Shown: positions 22,501-31,464, counted from the first letter of the stretch. The stretch: 64,000 nucleotides of DNA from Schizochytrium sp. TIO01 (GCA_004764695.1 SMSO01000031.1:3891048-3955047); one strand, 5' to 3'. The notes: generated by a model not told the origin, from the letters alone. A program made the numbers and translations.

Positions 22501-24932
22501 AAACCGGTTGATTGTATTGGAAAGTTCACGCTCTGAGACAACGGAATGGACACAAGCTGTCCCACAAAAGCTGATAGTGATACATACTGTGCAGAGTATC
22601 CCGGGGCAGTAACATTCAACTTTGCATTAAATTCACCTGTAAAGTAAGGTCTGATGCTGATTTCAACTTCACGTCTTTCCCCTGGTTGTAAGATAACTGG
22701 TGAGCATGAAACCTCTTCAGGTCGATTTGATATGAAACGTACCTGAAGTGAGTTTTCTGGGTCTAAATTTTCAATATGTAAGGTTTTGGAGGCAGAAGCG
22801 AGCGCTGATCGTCCACAGATCCCTGGAATGAATGAAGCGTTTGCTTTAGAAGATTCAGCATGCAAAAGACCAAATGCAAGATCATCCTCGAATAGTCGTA
22901 ACGGTGAGCCGCCATGGCCAGTAACCTTCACTTGGTGAACCTCACTTCCGGTCCCGGTTACGACAAGCACGTCTTGGTACCCCTTTGCTTCGCGAGGGCT
23001 GAAGAACACATCAACCCAAAACTCTGTTCCAGGAAGTATCAATACTTGCGTCTGTCGTATGGTAAAAACAGGATCCTCCTGCAAAAGAGAAATTGAGCAA
23101 TTGCAGGGGACTGGTGAACAATTACGAATGATTACAGGGAGTGATAAAGCCTGGTTTGATCTACGTTGAACAGGCACATAGCCGAAATTCAAGCGAGAGT
23201 CTTGAACCTGAAGATATGGTCCATGAATTGCAGATAAGCTTAGTCGCTCGCCAGGAAGACCTGCATTTGTGCGGACACGTAGAAATCCTGCAATACGAAT
23301 GCTTGCCAGAGACGAATTAGAAAGATCTTGCACAAACCTCAGGAGTATCTTGCAGGAGGCTTTAGCTTCTACAACACCATAGGCAGGGGTGGCCAGAAAA
23401 TGTTGACTGGGAAACGTTTGCAGAGAAAAAAACTCTTGTGTGGTACCTGGGTTTGTCAGATAGAGGACTACTTCCTCTTTAGAGCCCAAGAACGAGATTT
23501 CATTTTGTTGAATCTGGAACGTGAGGCCACTTGTAAACTCAGAAGGAAGAGTCATATCTACCTCCTCCTCATCATCATCTTGTAGATTTGCGTCTATCTG
23601 GGTGTCTTCTTGCAGACCAATAGCTGCAGACGTGGCGAAATTAGTTGCTGTGTACAAACTGAGTTTTGAATCTGAAGAGCTGGAGGACTCAATTTCAAAT
23701 TGCGCATGTAGTGTATAGTCGTTACTTCGGTTATTGTTGTCAGAAAAAGACGTTGACCTCTTACTATATCCATGCAAATAGTGATATCGGCGGGGAATAT
23801 ATCCGCCTTGAGAACTCGAAGTTACTTTACCCCTATTATCTGATCCTTTTGAGATATTTGACCACGTTCTATTGTTATAGACTGAATGAGGACGTTCAGA
23901 TAGCGCACGAGTAGAAGTTATTTGATGTTCTAAGTTCGAATCCTGTGTAATTTGGTGTCTTCTATTTCTTGCATGTTCTAATAAACTCTTAACTTCTTCT
24001 TCGAGTTTAGATAGCGTGCCAGAATATTTCACAACATGAGCTTGACGTGCGAGGGTCCGAACAATAGAACAGTCAATGCTAGCAATGAAATTATCACTTG
24101 GGATGTGAAACCAGCGACAGATGAACCAGCTTGCTTCAGTGCATAAGAAATCTGGCATTTTGCGGTTGACCCATTTATTTTTCCTCTTCACCACAAAAAT
24201 TTGGTAAACTAGCGAACGAAGAGGCTCTACTATATTTTGCCTAGTTTCGTATGTATCGTCTAGAGATTGTCTTAGAGTTTTCAGAAGTGCAGCCACAAGC
24301 AAAGGGTGGTGCATGGTCCATTTCGACTCTACTAGAATGTCATCGTTGAGACTAGCAACAGTGACAAGTACTTTGCGAGCCTCGTTGAAAAATGCTTGGA
24401 TCAAAGGAGATCCGATACCATTTTGATGAGCCACTAAAGTAAGAAACGGCCCAGCAGCTGTTGTAGCGGCAATGGCATGGGGAACATTCTTCTTAGAGTA
24501 GGACGAAATAAATAGCTCTGTGACAGTTGCAATCGAATCAGCTACAATGTATTCACGAAAAGAACCTGGATTTAACTCTGGTACAGTGAGTCCTAGCACG
24601 AGCCCAGCAATGAATCTGTTTTCCTGTCGTTCATCAGCACTTAATATACTCCTCAGTAGCTCGAAAATCCTACTTTGTAGACTTGGGTCACGAAGTGGGA
24701 CGCGAAGTTTCGTTGCAGAAAGAGATAAAGCTCTGAGAACAAGTTCACGGAATGTTGGCTCTGGGTGCTCAAGAAGTGAAATCAAGCGTGAAAGCATCGA
24801 AGAATTTATTGCATAACCAGAACCCTGGCACGCGCCTAGAGTGTTGGCTGTATCTCCTGTGAGTAAAACTCGTAACGCATGTTCTGCATCGCCAAGGTTG
24901 TCTTTAGTAGAGTTCTCTGTCTGACTATTCAT
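13521..24932 (-). CDS. Giant ASH-repeat protein, Hydin-like
   Basis: An intron-free frame of 3803 residues. Residues ~1-330 are helical (ARM/HEAT-like). A Ser-rich low-complexity stretch and an acidic patch precede the first beta-sandwich at ~467. From there to ~3700 the chain is a series of ASH/MSP-type immunoglobulin-like domains. The landmark '(V/I/L)-(D/N)-F-G-x-(5)-(G/R)' occurs at least 20 times (for example L-D-F-G-D-I-S-V-G-S, V-D-F-G-T-I-S-T-A-E, I-N-F-G-V-C-S-P-G-T), each followed by N-x-G or N-S-G and P-G turns. Hydin is the central-pair protein of motile cilia (~5100 residues in human). CFAP47, CFAP65 and CFAP74 are related alternatives that need a search to exclude. A charged helical insert lies near residues 2740-2900. 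Location: axoneme, by family. Confidence 0.75.
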   Translation of the reverse strand: MNSQTENSTKDNLGDAEHALRVLLTGDTANTLGACQGSGYAINSSMLSRLISLLEHPEPTFRELVLRALSLSATKLRVPLRDPSLQSRIFELLRSILSADERQENRFIAGLVLGLTVPELNPGSFREYIVADSIATVTELFISSYSKKNVPHAIAATTAAGPFLTLVAHQNGIGSPLIQAFFNEARKVLVTVASLNDDILVESKWTMHHPLLVAALLKTLRQSLDDTYETRQNIVEPLRSLVYQIFVVKRKNKWVNRKMPDFLCTEASWFICRWFHIPSDNFIASIDCSIVRTLARQAHVVKYSGTLSKLEEEVKSLLEHARNRRHQITQDSNLEHQITSTRALSERPHSVYNNRTWSNISKGSDNRGKVTSSSQGGYIPRRYHYLHGYSKRSTSFSDNNNRSNDYTLHAQFEIESSSSSDSKLSLYTATNFATSAAIGLQEDTQIDANLQDDDEEEVDMTLPSEFTSGLTFQIQQNEISFLGSKEEVVLYLTNPGTTQEFFSLQTFPSQHFLATPAYGVVEAKASCKILLRFVQDLSNSSLASIRIAGFLRVRTNAGLPGERLSLSAIHGPYLQVQDSRLNFGYVPVQRRSNQALSLPVIIRNCSPVPCNCSISLLQEDPVFTIRQTQVLILPGTEFWVDVFFSPREAKGYQDVLVVTGTGSEVHQVKVTGHGGSPLRLFEDDLAFGLLHAESSKANASFIPGICGRSALASASKTLHIENLDPENSLQVRFISNRPEEVSCSPVILQPGERREVEISIRPYFTGEFNAKLNVTAPGYSAQYVSLSAFVGQLVSIPLSQSVNFPIQSTGLESQFELPLKNYSESSVELFITGFEDSPCSAWYQSPTQEATDLRGGATIVLHSQEDATVEIKFLSSKPGLYRLPIRIELVHPHRITYGPWFVTIPCIGKDISGDTRQLGSKRLTYNRLRSLLAVSISHEQPGSHEYDENSEDSEDENEETGFGHGQTGSANTGTDGAEAYCLQLSKSVSYIFGNSSSHERSYGSVTLRNTSSISQPYKVLVSSPFVLRQVRLLEGYVDPHDSLELIIEIDPQLEDTASVPTWGFLSVVYEQHGVIHQYCSCLLQGAATAPVSVRCPEDGLVFQSLYRGEADSRLLRISNQTPHLINLSTRIIQNAETSPFLIIDPERIPTDELSLHVHPWAQLDLCIQFQSHIEGVFAAPVRCTIEYPFTSHEDDTANADVTPLKVFTGMLDASVYSFSSVHISPKVLDFGDISVGSILEQSILLKNSFRYGVQLSLSLEDMGPFEIVQGNFKTTVLLPAPLTNQPSTTANSEQRIPLDFRVNPQAPCRCVRFCQIMPATGNAVPEYLVIRARAGYCNLSSNFGDPTQVYLYSESKTQPERSAESGTCVDFGTISTAEKKTAQLEFVLVNSGSRSVELIDFTTKAPWLKISIQTKPAHALQYPSAPGLCPLQLDQMVEDAVIQALTDKDHEISEGTYRPSRFSDLQLSLTCQSRNVIDWDEIDYQISTVEHTIRREKRSEAFKLLEGLRSNSSAENKTKMRDAETPTSIHERAEPASKEELYAKIRKYTSDLLQPDKLPFYLEPGKEVRIILSIDYEQGSSGHLEENLEIHSEEPGAAAPTIHTFRVAAKFQPALSIDISDIQFGVVASGSTSAKYITIHNIGVANVQWRSHVSFTRARSFETKLIEQTAPPQVENNAEESRISNGFSQKLEQTTEYGDIVDNKFFSLTPSECTIEPGRSQRIKVIFQPNETVLERALTASVGFESCIDGARESKFEWHSQQVTLYGATGAAFISISCGNAGNMESVTEKDDGSFLLDFGCIPIGNRKLVELQLHNKGNLAAEFVIDRNSSQEESRGSQFSSSFNFVPLMGSILPNKTQNISIAYVAAEQGASYSELKILWSTLNDSMRDNIDTVLHTIPVACRGSAGVPQLHVRQSCVDFDQAILNVSNTSLLQIFNYGAAECFVTFDMPCSSLTVEHGPDGIRVPSRGNIWVPIIFRPSSLDRLDDTIVVKMAQDPSVRYEVDVCGYVGIPELSVTPEQALNDLDFDVALVKQTHNRSFTVTNIGDVSLEFHCVFMRPTKEATSREEAKQVRDSYAMGQHRSSAKPGARKSFNQAKQTWLDVFSFPKDFEEFTPEYLTVEPMDGNFATGVMIHFTVSFEPLERERETRALFVIQNRFESIPAEIRGVGGDPLLELDTPLRTIDFGLCEANQEYVQVIHAMNPGNVPYDFSVEPDPSDLTVRSIMLQYAHNTENENRRRGSITSGAGKSRINRRRSSSSTTSMLPEHFTRALGRLGFSIETRGTCEAYGRTPISFKFKSPENSPEAGVGNQRVLSAKVFLRHATGYEQLTLRAKEGFASLELYDNDQTPYLESAVDFGVRAVRQSHRRTILLYNAGKIPALFYVQSKVPREYCIVPRDGKVEPGEYLPLQIAFEPSHSDHIEGVFTVVYNSVKRLTINVAGLGGQGVLEPEFLSQRDRNMQGLDFQLVSTHVLMEKRVLFHNSGQVPLKLVCESTSPYYTIGHIRINDIQSATPGYSAKFALSSGEAERVEDQGSAPMVVARKQRNPSNQSHKKSANLEQKQLAPFRASVIRRPPKQNSNAGLTRQQSKIAIDMYSSAGNEKNGDTVVECALYPGHFVVLRVRLCAEREISYSGLLKIRSEFDSLTVPLRARGGGVKLGHVGDLNFGNIACDHTYTKSIALTNSGSIPTSVQLYWKMKAGSRDAYELARLGVLTATILLKGTTTRLGQLRLWHWAIENVLLLVRDARKMNNFRPLTSAQRNVIWDLDQHHEMFPDLPDIGRTRSSLVSAGSFAKRKLRLTNSASTGLSDALQDLCSRGDAVGSRMEHILERFHKYQEVQLSKQKNEAQDLSEAFRSKLDDADRDAKVLQEFINSSTPGDTKQSNNAEFEDPQQLLERELEESKFSLAHLQVCPKQGTLSERMSMEVNVSLNTSIEGYLDAILVVGSMLPGVEPYEIPVRAEAQEVRIIVDDLTTINFGRQALGETKVIARTFENRGTMAAEFRIRNGNDDLVVEPNEGVLNPGDLVLIEFVYSPSSEGLCVHPILFETNCTAPIVFDVYAGGGYPQLDLDHYEIFDFGRCMVGKTIPKRLRVGNSGNAVLTIKALTFKNSRHSHSVFRKGESWPHSLDSGEPLRIAPSDNFYVPLVFHPHSESHFVDTFTIHTSTGSYTLDLTGSGREAVLSLSVQRVDFVDCIVGNAYKTSFEVSNAGDLTYPLEVSLICSEGNEPKAHKWTVLNDLKVEPQSLSISPFEKRVITVTYVPSKAMEETTDNVRIALSSIYSNFDLPLRLIAGTAYLNVYPPSFNFGHFQATKPAKATVTFENTGTMTFSFRLRRVDPQKAFPFKLSRWEARLPPKESIEIIATFSGPVQSEVQEQLLENFLGEFCEDLFVETDLVGSTSIIQMEGKCDASTLRPSEFAQVRMGPCAVGDLITKCVTIRNYGGYPAELNLAPSFPLKLTPKTITIPGYGEGTFAISWKPMGSYELRGSIKLRSNVGTFDIQVSGLGVYPQFRVLGDTINFGVCSPGTKYQRSFKICNTGKIDLDWSIPAVAPGFEVTPDSGNLEPRQSQDVNVFFKASDVGRFPGDFIVESRGRYKILNVLGIGGTYRVDISPLSGEVNFGATPCGSYCFQEIRLINSGSVTVFLSFDIIKTCLSQARIKVLVDDTTELKPGTVKQIRIGVHPGMVPSNYSFEVKIRTLEETRSIVVFGRGHVIALSSDSQTILQQETLACTFLEEPVVPAFKKHFLASNSIDSDVAHIVAPIQVDDRARLSDLRIQNLEMIDLLSCSSLNTILAPPPPHLLN

Positions 24933-25858
24933 TGTAGCTGTCGCAAATCCAATCCACCTGCAACATTCGAATTAGTTGCCCTTGTGTAGAGGACCTGCAC
25001 ATTCGGGTTTGAACAACTTTTGGTGGCAAGAAGGTTATGACAGAAGAATCGCGCGACCCGTTGAACCTATTGGTTAGTATAGAGGGTCTGTAGTATATTT
25101 GTACTTACTGGCATATACTACTTTACTACTACCTAGCTAGGCACGATAGTATTTGTTTCGAAATATGGTTGTCCCCTTAATGCTGAACAATAGTCACATC
25201 ATTAGCATTTGCTTAATATCCAGCTTTCAACTACTGTAGCATAACTACCGGCAGCCACTTTCATTTTGTCCTTCTTTCACTATAATTGTTATGGTAGGTA
25301 ACTAGTGCTTTATCAATAGCCAGAGGGAATAAGTTTAAAATACCTTTTAGGTTAGGTAAAAATTTAGATTAATATATTCTTCTTTCAATACCTACCTAGG
25401 TGTCCAAAAAGGAAAAGGTCTATATTTTTTTGAAATTCGATTTCTCAGGTTTAGAATAATAAGAATAATAGCATTCTTTTTTTATCCTTTCAAGTTAGAG
25501 CTTTCAAGCATCATATTCTCATAGACAAGCTTTATCTTTGTAAATATAGGTCCAACAAATAGTTGCTTCAAATATTTATTTCTATAATTCCTCGGCTTTA
25601 GGCTGATTGACGCATATTCCGGAGATAGATGGCTATAGGTTAGTAGCAGGTATTTAGCAGCGTCTGAAGTGTAGTAAGTGCTTTGCTTAGAGTTTTTTTT
25701 TTTTTTTTTTTTTCGCTAAACAGGTAATAGCAGTACCTGGGGTGGTGTTTAGTGTGAGTGTTGAAGCGAAGTGGCCTTGGTTGGCCTTTTAGAACCATTT
25801 TGGTGCCTTCAAGCGAGGAAATCTCGGCCTAGACACTACGGCGGACACGTTGAATGAA
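24933..25858. other. Divergent spacer (Hydin-like / LENG8-like)
   Basis: A 0.93-kb AT-rich region serving as the 5' region of both neighbours. It contains T21 at 25693-25713 and several TAGCTAGG/TACCTACC tetranucleotide runs (25128, 25297, 25391). Sequence from ~25735 is GC-richer and is probably the 5' UTR of the downstream gene. No other gene seen. Confidence 0.5.
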
Positions 25859-26851
25859 ATGCGAGCAAGCGCTAAAGAGCGTGCGGCTCGCGCAGCTCGG
25901 TTTGCTGCGCCAGCACCCTGCTCTGCTAACGAGAGTCATGACGCGCCTAGAGCTTCGCCCAAGGCTGTTCAAGCAGCTCATAGTGCTAAGAAACGTTTAA
26001 GAGAGAGCAACGATGGGCGTACTGGATTCAGTGACCTGCTGGAGAAACCTTATTTACGGTTAACAGGGGCTGTTGATTGGAGCAAGGTTCGCCCACCTCG
26101 AGTTTTGCAAGAGTCTCTCCAGCTTGTGCAAGAAAAGTGGAAAATAGATAAAGATTACAATTATGCTAGCTCTCAGCTCAAAAGTATTCGCCAGGATCTC
26201 ACTGTGCAACATTGCAGTGCTGGTCGCCGATGGTTACTTTTATGTATTCGCACATATGAAACTCATGCACGCATCGCCCTTGAATCTGCTGATCTAAGTG
26301 AGATGTATCAGTGCCTGAGTGCACTAGATGAACTTCACCGTTTAGGACAGGAACACCCCCAAAGGTCGTCTGAGTGTACAAAACATCGAGATGAGTTTGC
26401 GGCATATCGTCTTCTATATGCTATCCATACAGAAAATCTCTTTTTTTTCAATACTTCCTCAGAATATTTCAAACGTCGCACTGACTCTTTAGCTCTCGCT
26501 CATGCATTTGCAGTTCTTTCGGCAGTGCGAAGCAATGACTTTGTAAACTTTTTTCGTCTTCATGAGCGTGCACCGTTTATGAGTGCCTTTCTCATGGATC
26601 ATTTACTTGATCGGGTTCGACGGCAAGGCTTTCAGCTTTTACTCAAATCAAGTTTTCCAGAACTTGAACTTCGAACTATTCAAGACCAATTACGGTTTCA
26701 TGACAGCAGGAAGCGTCGAAAGGGTGATATGATGCAATTCCTTGGTAGCTATAAGCTAACGCTAATTTATGATTCAACTGTGAATGGCAAAAAAACTCCA
26801 CGTGCTATTGACATTAAGGCTCTAAAGAAGGGCTCATCTTCGCAACGTTGA
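25859..26851 (+). CDS. SAC3/GANP-domain protein, LENG8/THP3 type
   Basis: Start placed at the ATG at 25859; the longer frame begins with TTG at 25850. The product has 330 residues. It contains the SAC3 family core: Y-L-R-L-T-G-x(5)-S-K-V-R-P-P-R-V-L, then Q-L-K-S-I-R-Q-D-L-T-V-Q-H, Y-E-T-H-A-R-I-A-L-E-S-A-D-L and a C-terminal winged-helix region. This combination is typical of LENG8/THP3/SAC3A, nuclear PCI-domain proteins linked to mRNA processing and export and binding a Sem1/DSS1-like partner. It is shorter than animal LENG8, which has long disordered N-terminal sequence; here only ~50 Ala/Arg-rich residues precede the core. An ATG in another frame at 25854, five bases upstream, may reduce initiation. 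Convergent with the NAD synthetase gene. Confidence 0.85.
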   Translation: MRASAKERAARAARFAAPAPCSANESHDAPRASPKAVQAAHSAKKRLRESNDGRTGFSDLLEKPYLRLTGAVDWSKVRPPRVLQESLQLVQEKWKIDKDYNYASSQLKSIRQDLTVQHCSAGRRWLLLCIRTYETHARIALESADLSEMYQCLSALDELHRLGQEHPQRSSECTKHRDEFAAYRLLYAIHTENLFFFNTSSEYFKRRTDSLALAHAFAVLSAVRSNDFVNFFRLHERAPFMSAFLMDHLLDRVRRQGFQLLLKSSFPELELRTIQDQLRFHDSRKRRKGDMMQFLGSYKLTLIYDSTVNGKKTPRAIDIKALKKGSSSQR

Positions 26852-27264
26852 GCGTGTCGATTCATTTCTCGTGGTGTGGTCAATTCACGTGTGGCAGTCA
26901 TTCGTGATTTATCTCAAATCGAACGATTGTGGGTATTAGAGTTGGGTATTTAACAATAATAGAAAGTATCGAAATCTGAATTAAAGGTATCATAGCATAA
27001 TCTTTTCAAAATATCCAATTATGATCTCCGAAATTATTGAAACAACAAAAAAAAAAAGAGCAATTTTGGCGAGGCGCCTCAGCACTGTAATACAATTCTT
27101 TTCTTCTAAAGAAAAAATATTTATTACTGTATTTACCTATTCTCTCGGCGAGGGTTCTAGAGAAAAAAATTCGAAGCCTACATAACATGCAAATTCATGC
27201 ACCACAAACACTATTTTTTGAAAAGAGAAAACATGATAAACAAATGTATAAACTGCGTCATTTT
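26852..27264. other. Convergent spacer
   Basis: About 410 bp of AT-rich sequence between two stop codons, with an A12-type run near 27045. It presumably holds both 3' UTRs. No gene is seen. Confidence 0.4.
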
Positions 27265-29373
27265 TTAGAGTTTCGGGGCTGATTGGTTGGCACAAATGCG
27301 GTCGATCATGCGAAACTGGAACGGGAAGCGCGCATCCAGAAAGATGGGTCGAAGATCAAACCGGTTATCGTCGCATCCATAGCTCTCACAATGGACTGAG
27401 GGTGTCAATGTGCACATCTTATGGCGGTTACGCGCATACGAAGTAAAGAAGTGCTTAACTTTTGAAGCGACCTCAGCTGGTTCTAGATGATCCCATTGAA
27501 CTAAAAGACGTTTAAACATGGATACTGGACCACATCGAGAGATCTTTCGAAGGCGCCCAAACGTGCTGAGTTCTTCGTATGTCATACCCATATCGGCTTC
27601 ATCAGTTTGGGTATGAGTATCAGTAATGGGCTCAAGTTCAGCCGTGGGAGGAGCATCAGCGATAGCACGAAGAATAGAGTAGCCTAGGCCTCCTTGCTCG
27701 GAAGGAGTCGACGCCCACCAAAGAAACTGTTTCAAATCTACCTTTGAGATTCCACCGATGGGGTTCAAATCCGCTGATGAGCAATCGTACTTTGTCAAGT
27801 AGCCACGGAGGCCCTCGTCAACGTTGCCGCTTCCAAGCACAAGCAGAAATCCATTGTTTCCGCGAACCCAAGGAAGCAGTTGCGCAAACAAATAGCTAAC
27901 CAGCATGCGCGCCCGGGCTTGAATATTTTGTAAAGCTTGATTTTCTGCAAAACTTCCACCATGAACCTTAAAACGAGGTTCGCGACCTCCGCAAACAGTA
28001 CGAAAGATTGTGAGGATAGCTGAGATGAGACCATCAATTTTGAAGCTCAAATGGTAGTTACCAACAGAATTGGCCAGGCCTTTCGCAAAGTCTTCGGTGG
28101 CTTGTGAACTATTTGTAGTCCCAAGGTATGCAGTGTGCAGAATTCTGTTCGCGAACTCGCGAGAGTCCTGGGGAACATAATTCGCATCTCCTCCAACAGC
28201 CTTGCGCGCATCTTCAATGACACGCTGATCACCAGCTTGGGCAGCCTTGACGACCATTTGACACATGGCACCTACAATTGCAGCTGTGGAGGAGGAGTCC
28301 GCTCCGCCTGAAAGAGGCAAGAAAAATCCACTTGCGCCAGTGCGGCGTAGGTAATCCCAAAGCCAGACAGCAGGACCGTAGGCAATCTGCTCCTGTGCAG
28401 AATGGTACCGAACAGGGATCGGGCGAGATACCGCAAGAAAGCTGTTCGCATCAGAGAGTGCAAAATTGACGTGCACAACAGGAATGGGCCGGGCTTTAGC
28501 TGCCTGAACTCCACGGCTTGCTTTTGCAATGCGATATGCGCGAATTTCTTCGAGATCAATGACCGCAGTTACAACTTCAACATCACTAAGACTAAACTGA
28601 GAGCCTTGTGCAACAACTTTTCCATTCACAGCAATAAGTGCACAGCCATCGTATAAAAGCCTTCCACCATCACAACCCAATTGGTTAGAGTACAAATATA
28701 CACCACCAGACTTCTCCGTAGCACTCCGAATGAGGTCAATACGAGTGTCAAGCTTTCGCAGTTCAAAGTGAGACCCGGATCCATTACCAAGAATTTCCAC
28801 ACCACCTAACCCTAAATTGATATGAGGGCTGTTCGGAGTGAAGAGCTCCTCGCAGGTCTCAGACGCTACACGAGTATCGAGAGTCTGAATACAACAATCG
28901 CCGAAAGGAACAGATTGTTGACCAGTAGCAGTAGCGAGAGATGGGCTGAGGTAATGGTCGTCAGCCTCACCGAGACGCTCCCAGCGAGTGAACCAGCGTG
29001 GTTCACGATAATTGCCATCGTCCGCCAAGAACAGCTTAGGACGAACACATATGATCTTACCATTGAGACACATAGCTCTACAGTTGTAAGGTACAGAGTT
29101 ATGCAGCATTGGAAGACCAATATCACAGAGGATGTTGTCGGTGACACCACTTCTGAGGAGATCTGCTAGAATTTGGGCAGAGTGTTGGAAAGTATCAATT
29201 TCATGGAAGTGGTCTTCACAGCCATAGCCTGAAAGCTCCAGCTCAGGTCCTACGCGATATGTTGCGCCTGCCGCCTTTGCCTCCTCGATTGATCTTTTCG
29301 TCCTTTCATAGTTTCCGTCAAAGTCCAAGGCCCATTGGTCCAAGGAGCACGTTGCTACTGTAACGTTCTGCAT
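27265..29373 (-). CDS. NADSYN1: Glutamine-dependent NAD(+) synthetase
   Basis: A 702-residue frame, close to the 706 residues of the human enzyme, starting V-T-V-A-T-C-S-L-D-Q-W-A-L-D-F. It makes NAD from nicotinic acid adenine dinucleotide, ATP and glutamine in the cytosol. The N-terminal nitrilase-type glutaminase has the full triad: E44 (GPELELSGYG), K113 (RPKLFLADDGNYRE) and C174 (ASETCEELFTPNSPH). The C-terminal synthetase domain has the ATP P-loop S-G-G-A-D-S-S-S and the G-L-R-G-Y-L-T-K-Y-D-C-S-S-A-D-L-N-P-I-G-G-I-S-K loop. No organelle presequence is present. The enzyme appears fully functional. Confidence 0.97.
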   Translation of the reverse strand: MQNVTVATCSLDQWALDFDGNYERTKRSIEEAKAAGATYRVGPELELSGYGCEDHFHEIDTFQHSAQILADLLRSGVTDNILCDIGLPMLHNSVPYNCRAMCLNGKIICVRPKLFLADDGNYREPRWFTRWERLGEADDHYLSPSLATATGQQSVPFGDCCIQTLDTRVASETCEELFTPNSPHINLGLGGVEILGNGSGSHFELRKLDTRIDLIRSATEKSGGVYLYSNQLGCDGGRLLYDGCALIAVNGKVVAQGSQFSLSDVEVVTAVIDLEEIRAYRIAKASRGVQAAKARPIPVVHVNFALSDANSFLAVSRPIPVRYHSAQEQIAYGPAVWLWDYLRRTGASGFFLPLSGGADSSSTAAIVGAMCQMVVKAAQAGDQRVIEDARKAVGGDANYVPQDSREFANRILHTAYLGTTNSSQATEDFAKGLANSVGNYHLSFKIDGLISAILTIFRTVCGGREPRFKVHGGSFAENQALQNIQARARMLVSYLFAQLLPWVRGNNGFLLVLGSGNVDEGLRGYLTKYDCSSADLNPIGGISKVDLKQFLWWASTPSEQGGLGYSILRAIADAPPTAELEPITDTHTQTDEADMGMTYEELSTFGRLRKISRCGPVSMFKRLLVQWDHLEPAEVASKVKHFFTSYARNRHKMCTLTPSVHCESYGCDDNRFDLRPIFLDARFPFQFRMIDRICANQSAPKL

Positions 29374-30146
29374 GTCTGGGTCTCCTTGCTTAACGCCCAG
29401 AGAAATCTGGGTTTCGTATCCCAGCTCTTCTTCTGCTCTCCCTTTCTCCGCGTCTTCCTCACTGCAAGAAAGATCGCAATTTGTTCTTGGTCTGCTGCAA
29501 GAACAGACGTCTTATGTTTCCTCACATGCAACGTCATAGATTTCCCATTACTAGTATTTGCTATGTAGTTCTGTATTAAAAAAGAAGGAAGCCTGCCTGG
29601 GTTTATATTCTAAATAGGAATGGCAGCCTTCGCCTATAATAACATGAAAGAAAAAAAGCCCTTAGAGGTACTACTTACATGCCTCACCTACTATATATCT
29701 ACTACCTAGCAAGGCAAGTCATCATTGAGGCAACTCCTATCAGTCCCTTGATTTGGGTAGAATTCCATGCCTCATGTAAAACAATCATTCATTGAGCAAT
29801 AGTGCTATAGGATTTTAACTTGAGTTTTTACCGGCTTAATAAGACGATACCAGTAACATGGCATTGGTAAGAATGGCCCAGTACTGGATACCATTAGTTT
29901 TGACTAGAATGTATCCTCAAGTTAGACGATGGAGTGATCATCTACCTGCCACTGATTAGAATGCCATTCTCCTTTTGAGATTTTTCTACTATAGTATTCC
30001 AATAACTGTTCTAGTATCGAAGTATTTACGACCTGCTACACTTTACTTGGATCATCACTCGAGTAAAACATATGTCTCTCTGTAACGACATTATGACTGA
30101 CGAAAGGCATGAGACTAGCTTTTGCAGCTCCCGAGACTGGCGGTGC

Positions 30147-30151
<5 letters not shown>

Positions 30152-30217
<66 letters not shown>
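30152..30217. repeat. (ATT)n microsatellite, ~22 units
   Basis: Uninterrupted TTA/ATT trinucleotide array within the 29.4-33 kb spacer. Confidence 0.97.
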
Positions 30218-30218
<1 letters not shown>

Positions 30219-31345
30219 AAATAATTGGTGCGCATTAACTCTTTTTGGTTTACATTCTCCTTTTTCAGATTTCGAGACACCATTTCCTTTTTACATAGAA
30301 TAAAGATCTTATACCCGTTCATAAATGAGGTTCATGAATTAATTAAAAAACCTCTTATTTATCTATTTGAGGAATAGTCCTTTGAGAATATGTACTTCAG
30401 GGTGTCATACTGCTCGTGATGCTCTAACTTTTACATTCAAGAGAAGTTTGAATGTCTCAGAATAGCTTTGCGAGCTAATTAGCGGAAAAAGTTAATTGAC
30501 GCTACATTTTAAACTTAGATATCATAAGCTATCATCTATTTCTATGCTAGGTAGTTATTGCAGCCAAAAACCAAGGTTGTTCAACCCGTGCAGATAAGAG
30601 CAAGTATTGCATATCAGTAGAGCAACTTATCGTACTTGGTGGCGAGGGATGTCTGCAGCAATCATATTTTACCATAGGCCTAGGCCAATTTAAATGGCAT
30701 TCAGATATTCTAAATCTGGGTCTAAAAGCAATGAGTGAAGACAAGGGCCACCTAGATCAAAGCCGCGCAACCTCACATTTTCATTTTCATTCCAGTGGAA
30801 TTATAAGAAATCCTTAGGTCTATTCTGACCTCTTTATAATTAGAGTTTACCATTTCTTCGTTTCTTGGAATGGGTGCTTATTAAAAAAAGAAAAAAAGTC
30901 AATGTGTTGAGAACACCTACGACTCATGAAAAATTTACCCGTTCTTATTACAACGAAATCGTTAATTATTTGGTCTTCATGCTAGTTGGCGAATCGCCCA
31001 CAAGTTGACTTCACTATTCTTTTTCTGGTTTGCTCATTTATATTTCGATCGAAGAACACATTTTTGAAAGAAAAGTAACCACTGTTTTGGAAATCCATAG
31101 GACTGGGAAACCATGGCAAAACATTTTACCATTATTCCTAGAATAGATCCTCAAGGTGACTTGGGAGGAGCTTGAGCAAAGTATATTACCTACCTACCTA
31201 TTTACTACTGTGCAGCTGCGTAATAGGTAGAGAAGGTACATTGCTCTCACCCTTATAAATCCTTTCACTAATTGTAAAAGTAGTCAAACCTACTAGTAGC
31301 TAGCTATGGTATCATCATCCTATTGTGTCTACCATTTCCCTTTCT

Positions 31346-31347
<2 letters not shown>

Positions 31348-31395
<48 letters not shown>
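31348..31395. repeat. (ATT)n microsatellite, 16 units
   Basis: Uninterrupted ATT array followed by an A/G-rich stretch. Confidence 0.97.
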
Positions 31396-31464
31396 GCTTT
31401 TAATTTAAAAAAAGAAAAAAAAAGAAAAAAAAAAGAATAAGAATAGTATTGAAAGAGTGTATTA

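Noticed and set aside
30109-30303. Frame with a long isoleucine run
   Set aside because: Translation of the (ATT)n microsatellite.
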